The position numbers were made by a program, and so were the translations under genes. Below are positions 61,255-64,000 of a stretch of DNA of 64,000 bases, piece after piece. The notes below the pieces were generated by a model. The model did not search any database and had not been told where the DNA came from. It saw nothing but the letters and a program-made list of their open reading frames with translations. The DNA is taken from the NCBI RefSeq assembly GCF_003265705.1, contig NW_020326258.1, positions 1 through 64,000 of the forward strand, read 5' to 3'. Positions within the stretch are counted from its first letter, which is position 1, and each line of letters starts with the position of its first letter. This DNA is from Callorhinus ursinus (Eukaryota > Chordata > Mammalia > Carnivora > Otariidae).

Positions 61255-61392
61255 AACACAGTTTCTTTTGGGGGTGATGAAAATGTTTTAGAATTAAAAG
61301 GGGGTGGTCGCACAACATTACGAATGGATTAAATGCCACTGCGTTTTTCACTTTCAAACGGCTCGTTTTATGTGACTTTTTTTAAACAATTA
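61255..61392 (+). mobile_element. L1M 3' UTR fragment
   Basis: 'cttttgggggtgatgaaaatgttttagaattaaaagggggtggtcgcacaacattacgaatggattaaatgccactgcgtttttcactttcaaacggctcgttttatgtgac' matches the common L1M 3' block 'ggtgatgaaaatgttctaaaatta...gcacaac-ctgtgaa...'. Confidence 0.8.
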
Positions 61393-61852
61393 GTTACTTT
61401 CCATATTATGTCCTGGTGTACTGGGGACAAAATAAATCTAGCCATGTCTCCACAAAACCATGCAGCAGAAAGGTCCATAGACCAACAAATCACTGGTGAG
61501 AGAATCCTCTAGGCGGCCATACCAGTTGATAAAACAAAAGTACTTCCAGAAAATTCCATGTGCCCCACCAGTTTATGGCCTTCTGAGTTAGAGTATCCAT
61601 TTCTGAGTCTGGACTGCTTGAAGAGCCTTTCCCACAAATATGGAGCCCTCAAAATGCAAAGATTAGATCCTTCAATTCCCTAGGAACCATAGTTCTTTCC
61701 ATAAGAGAAAAATGTCACGTAATTGATGAAGACACTGAGGTAAATAAACTACTGGTTAATTTATTGTTGCAGTTGGAGGCGCAGGGGGGCAAGGGTGGAC
61801 AGAAAAAGCAAGCCTGAACCAGAAGCTTCCAAATTTCTATGTTGAGGGAAAC
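61393..61852. other. Unique sequence
   Basis: No gene or repeat recognised before the L1 stack begins. Confidence 0.35.
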
Positions 61853-62300
61853 ATTTATTTTATTTTATTTTATTATGTTATGTTAGTCACCATACAATAC
61901 ATCATTAGTTTTTGATGTAGTGATCCATGATTCATTGTTTGCGTATAATACCCAGTGCTCCATGCAGTACGCGCCCTCCTTAATACCCATCACTGGGCTA
62001 ACCCATCCCCCCACCCCCCTTCCCCTCTAGAACCCTCAGTTTGTTTCTCAGAGTCCATAGTCTCTCCTGGTTCATCTCTCCCTCCGATTTCCCCCCTTCA
62101 TTTTTCCCTTCCTCTCCTAATGTCCTCCATACTATTCCTTATGTTCCACAAATAAGTGAAACCATATGATAATTGTCTTTCTCTCTTTGACTTAATTCAC
62201 TTGGCATAATCTCCTCCAGTCCCATCCATGTTGATGTAAAAGTTGGGTATTCATCCTTTCCAATGGCTGAGTAATATTCCATTGTATATATGGACCACAT
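61853..62300 (-). mobile_element. Young carnivore L1, 5'-truncated (copy A)
   Basis: Antisense poly(A) (ttattttattttatttta) then 3' UTR (gttagtcaccatacaatacatcattagtttttgatgtag...gtgctccatgcagtacgcgccctcc) and ORF2 tail, ending at 'gtatatatggaccacat'. About 450 bp. Confidence 0.93.
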
Positions 62301-62352
62301 ATTTTTTTAAAATTTTATTATATTATGTCAATCACCATACATTACATCATTA
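62301..62352 (-). mobile_element. Minute L1 3'-end fragment (copy B)
   Basis: A second T-rich tail followed by only about 30 bp of the same 3' UTR (tgtcaatcaccatacattacatcattaa) before a third T-rich tail begins. Confidence 0.85.
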
Positions 62353-62619
62353 ATTTTTTTATTTTTATTGTTATGTTAATCACCATACATTACATCATTA
62401 GTTTTGGATGTAGTGTTCCACGATTCATTGTTTGTGCATAACACCCAGTGCTCCACGCAGAACGTGCCCTCTTTAATACCCATCACCAGGCTAACCCATC
62501 CCCCCACCTCCCTCCCCTCTAAAACCCTCAGTTTGTTTCTCAGAGTCCATCGTCTCTCATGGTTCGTCTCCCCCTCCGATTTCCCCCCTTCATTCTTCCC
62601 CTCCTGCTATCTTCTTCTT
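62353..62619 (-). mobile_element. Young carnivore L1 3' UTR only (copy C)
   Basis: Third tail (ttttttatttttattgtt) and a 3' UTR closely matching copy A (acatcattagttttggatgtagtgttcc...ccccacctccctcccctctaaaaccctcagtttg), ending at a (TTC)n run near 62610-62627. Confidence 0.92.
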
Positions 62620-64000
62620 CTTCTTCTTTTTAACATATAATGTATTATTTGTTTCAGAGGTACAGGTCTGTGATTGAACAGTCTTACACAATTCACAGTG
62701 CTCACCATAGCACATACCCTCCCCAATGTCTATCACCCAGCTACCCCATCCCTCCTACCCTTCACCACTCCAGCAACCCTCAGTTTGTTTCCTGAGATTA
62801 AGAATTCCTCTTATCAGTGAGATCATATGATATATGTCTTTCTCTGATTGACTTATTTCGCTCAGCATAATACCCTCCAGTTCCATCCACGTTGTTGCAA
62901 ATGGCAAGATTTCATTCCTTTTGATACAATATTCCATTGTATATATATACCACACCTTCTTTATCCATTCATCTCTTGGTGGACATCTTGGCTCTTCCCA
63001 TAGTTTGGCTATTGTGGACATTGCTGCTATAAACATCAGGGTGCACACCCCTTCAGATCACTACATTTGTATCTTTGGGGTAAACACCCAGGAGTGCAAT
63101 TGCTGGGTCATAGGGTAGCTCTATTTGTAATTTTTTGAGGAACCTCCACACTGTTTTCCAAAGTGGCTGTACCAACTTGCATTCCCACCAACAGTGTAAG
63201 AGGGTTCCCCTTTCTCCACAACCTCTCCAACGTTTGTTGTTTCTTTCCCTGTCCATTTTTGCCATTCTAACTGGTGTAAGGTGGTATCTCAATGTGGTTT
63301 TGATTTGAATTTCCCTGATGGCTAATGATGATGAACATTTTTTCATGTGTCTGTTAGCCATTTGTATGTCTTCTTCAGAGAAGTGTCTTTTCATATCTTC
63401 TGCCCATTTTTTGACTTGACTATTTATTTTTTGGGTTGAGCTTGAGAAGTTCTCTCTAGATCTTGGATACCAGCCCTTTATCTGTAGTGTCATTTGCAAA
63501 TATCTTCTCCCATTCTGTGGGTTGCCTCTTTGTTTTGTTGACTATTTCCTTTGCTGTGCAGAAGCTTTTTATCTTGATGAAGTCCCAAAAGTTCATTTTT
63601 GCTTTTGTTTCACTAGCCTTTGGAGATGAATCTTGAAAGAAGCTGCTGTGGCCGATATCAAAGAGGTTACTGCCTATGTTCTCCTCTAGGATTTTGATGG
63701 ATTCCTGTCTCACATTGAGGTCTTCATCCACTTTGAGTTTATCTTTGTGTAGGTGTTAGAGAATGGCCGAGTTTCATTCTTCTGTATACAGCTGTCCAAT
63801 TTTCCCAGCACCATTTATTGAAGAGACAGGCTTTTTTCCATTGCATATTTTTTTCCTGCTTTGTCGAAGATTATTTGACCATAGAGTTGAGGTCCATATC
63901 TGGGCTCTCTATTCTGTTCCAATGGTCTATATGTCTGTTTTTGTGCCAGTACCATGTCTTGGTGATCACCGCTTTGTAATCTAGCTTGAAATCAGGCAAC
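62620..64000 (-). mobile_element. L1 LINE (copy D), 3' UTR and ORF2, continues past window
   Basis: A different L1 3' UTR (taacatataatgtattatttgtttcagaggtacaggtctgtgattgaacagtc) leads without break into antisense ORF2 (reverse transcriptase-endonuclease polyprotein) through 64000. Its 5' part lies outside the window. Confidence 0.95.
62755..63731 (-). pseudogene. L1 ORF2 C-terminal part, frameshifted
   Basis: Three minus-strand open pieces (63456-63731, 63053-63499, 62755-63048) together cover the region after the reverse-transcriptase domain. Motif-like blocks seen include [24 protein letters not shown] (about 63380), [15 protein letters not shown], and AKLWEEPRCPPRDEWIKK. The pieces are in different frames. 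One break near 63046 is explained by a 2-bp deletion: 'gtgcacacccc' here versus 'gtgcacatacccc' at about 4062. The other lies in 63456-63499. The copy cannot encode an intact ORF2p. Confidence 0.9.

Larger units (their letters stand above)
46532..64000 (+). other. KCNJ6: Inferred KCNJ6 intron 2 (5' part)
   Basis: It starts with a perfect GTGAGT donor. No open frame on + resembles the large KCNJ6 pore exon, so the intron continues past the window end. The first 2.5 kb is AT-rich and repeat-poor. 50-56.7 kb is GC-richer. The last 2.1 kb is antisense L1. Confidence 0.6.

Noticed and set aside
1..64000. CRISPR array, prokaryotic operon, phage or defence island
   Set aside because: The window is carnivore nuclear DNA with SINEs, LINEs and spliceosomal exons. 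Direct repeats here are microsatellites or target-site duplications.

Overview
This is mammalian nuclear DNA, almost entirely intronic and intergenic-type sequence. It is not a bacterial, phage or plasmid region. The host is a carnivore: four tRNA-derived carnivore SINEs (Can-SINE/SINEC) carry the diagnostic 'gcgcctgggtgg...' head or its complement, and several L1 tails share the carnivore-type 3' UTR. I cannot resolve the species.

The one protein-coding exon I can name is at 46480-46531 (+). A strong 3' splice site (pyrimidine tract ending tctccag) is followed by 52 nt holding ATG GCC AGG TTG ACA GAA TCC ATG A, then a perfect GTGAGT donor. The peptide MARLTESM, split in phase 1, matches the known amino terminus of KCNJ6 (GIRK2, MAKLTESM-T...) with one K-to-R difference. 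On that reading, + is the sense strand of KCNJ6, 1-46479 is the intron (or 5' part) upstream of the start-codon exon, and 46532-64000 is the start of the next intron. The large pore-domain exon is not in the window.

Layout. 1-28 kb: mixed sequence with old MaLR/L1M/L2/MIR relics, a twin-primed young L1 (4.0-4.35 kb), several microsatellites and four Can-SINEs. 28.5-36.2 kb: AT-rich, dominated by two antisense ancient LINEs (a HAL1-like element, and an L1M with ORF1 remnant and 5' UTR). The L1M contains a poly(T)-only retroinsertion with a target-site duplication. 36-46 kb: mostly unique sequence with MIR/L2 relics and a long (CA)n. 46-49 kb: KCNJ6 exon plus AT-rich, possibly conserved flanks. 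50-56.7 kb: GC-richer block with polypyrimidine tracts and a (TG)n(CG)n tract. 57-61.8 kb: AT-rich with old repeats. 61.85-64 kb: a stack of young L1 tails on the minus strand that runs off the window end.

No RNA gene, CRISPR array, operon or multi-gene system is visible. The most interesting items are the KCNJ6 start exon and its substitution, three retrotransposition footprints (twin-primed L1, tail-only insertion, stacked L1 tails), a candidate conserved enhancer at 20.38-20.72 kb, and several orphan exon-like segments with good splice sites but no recognised product.
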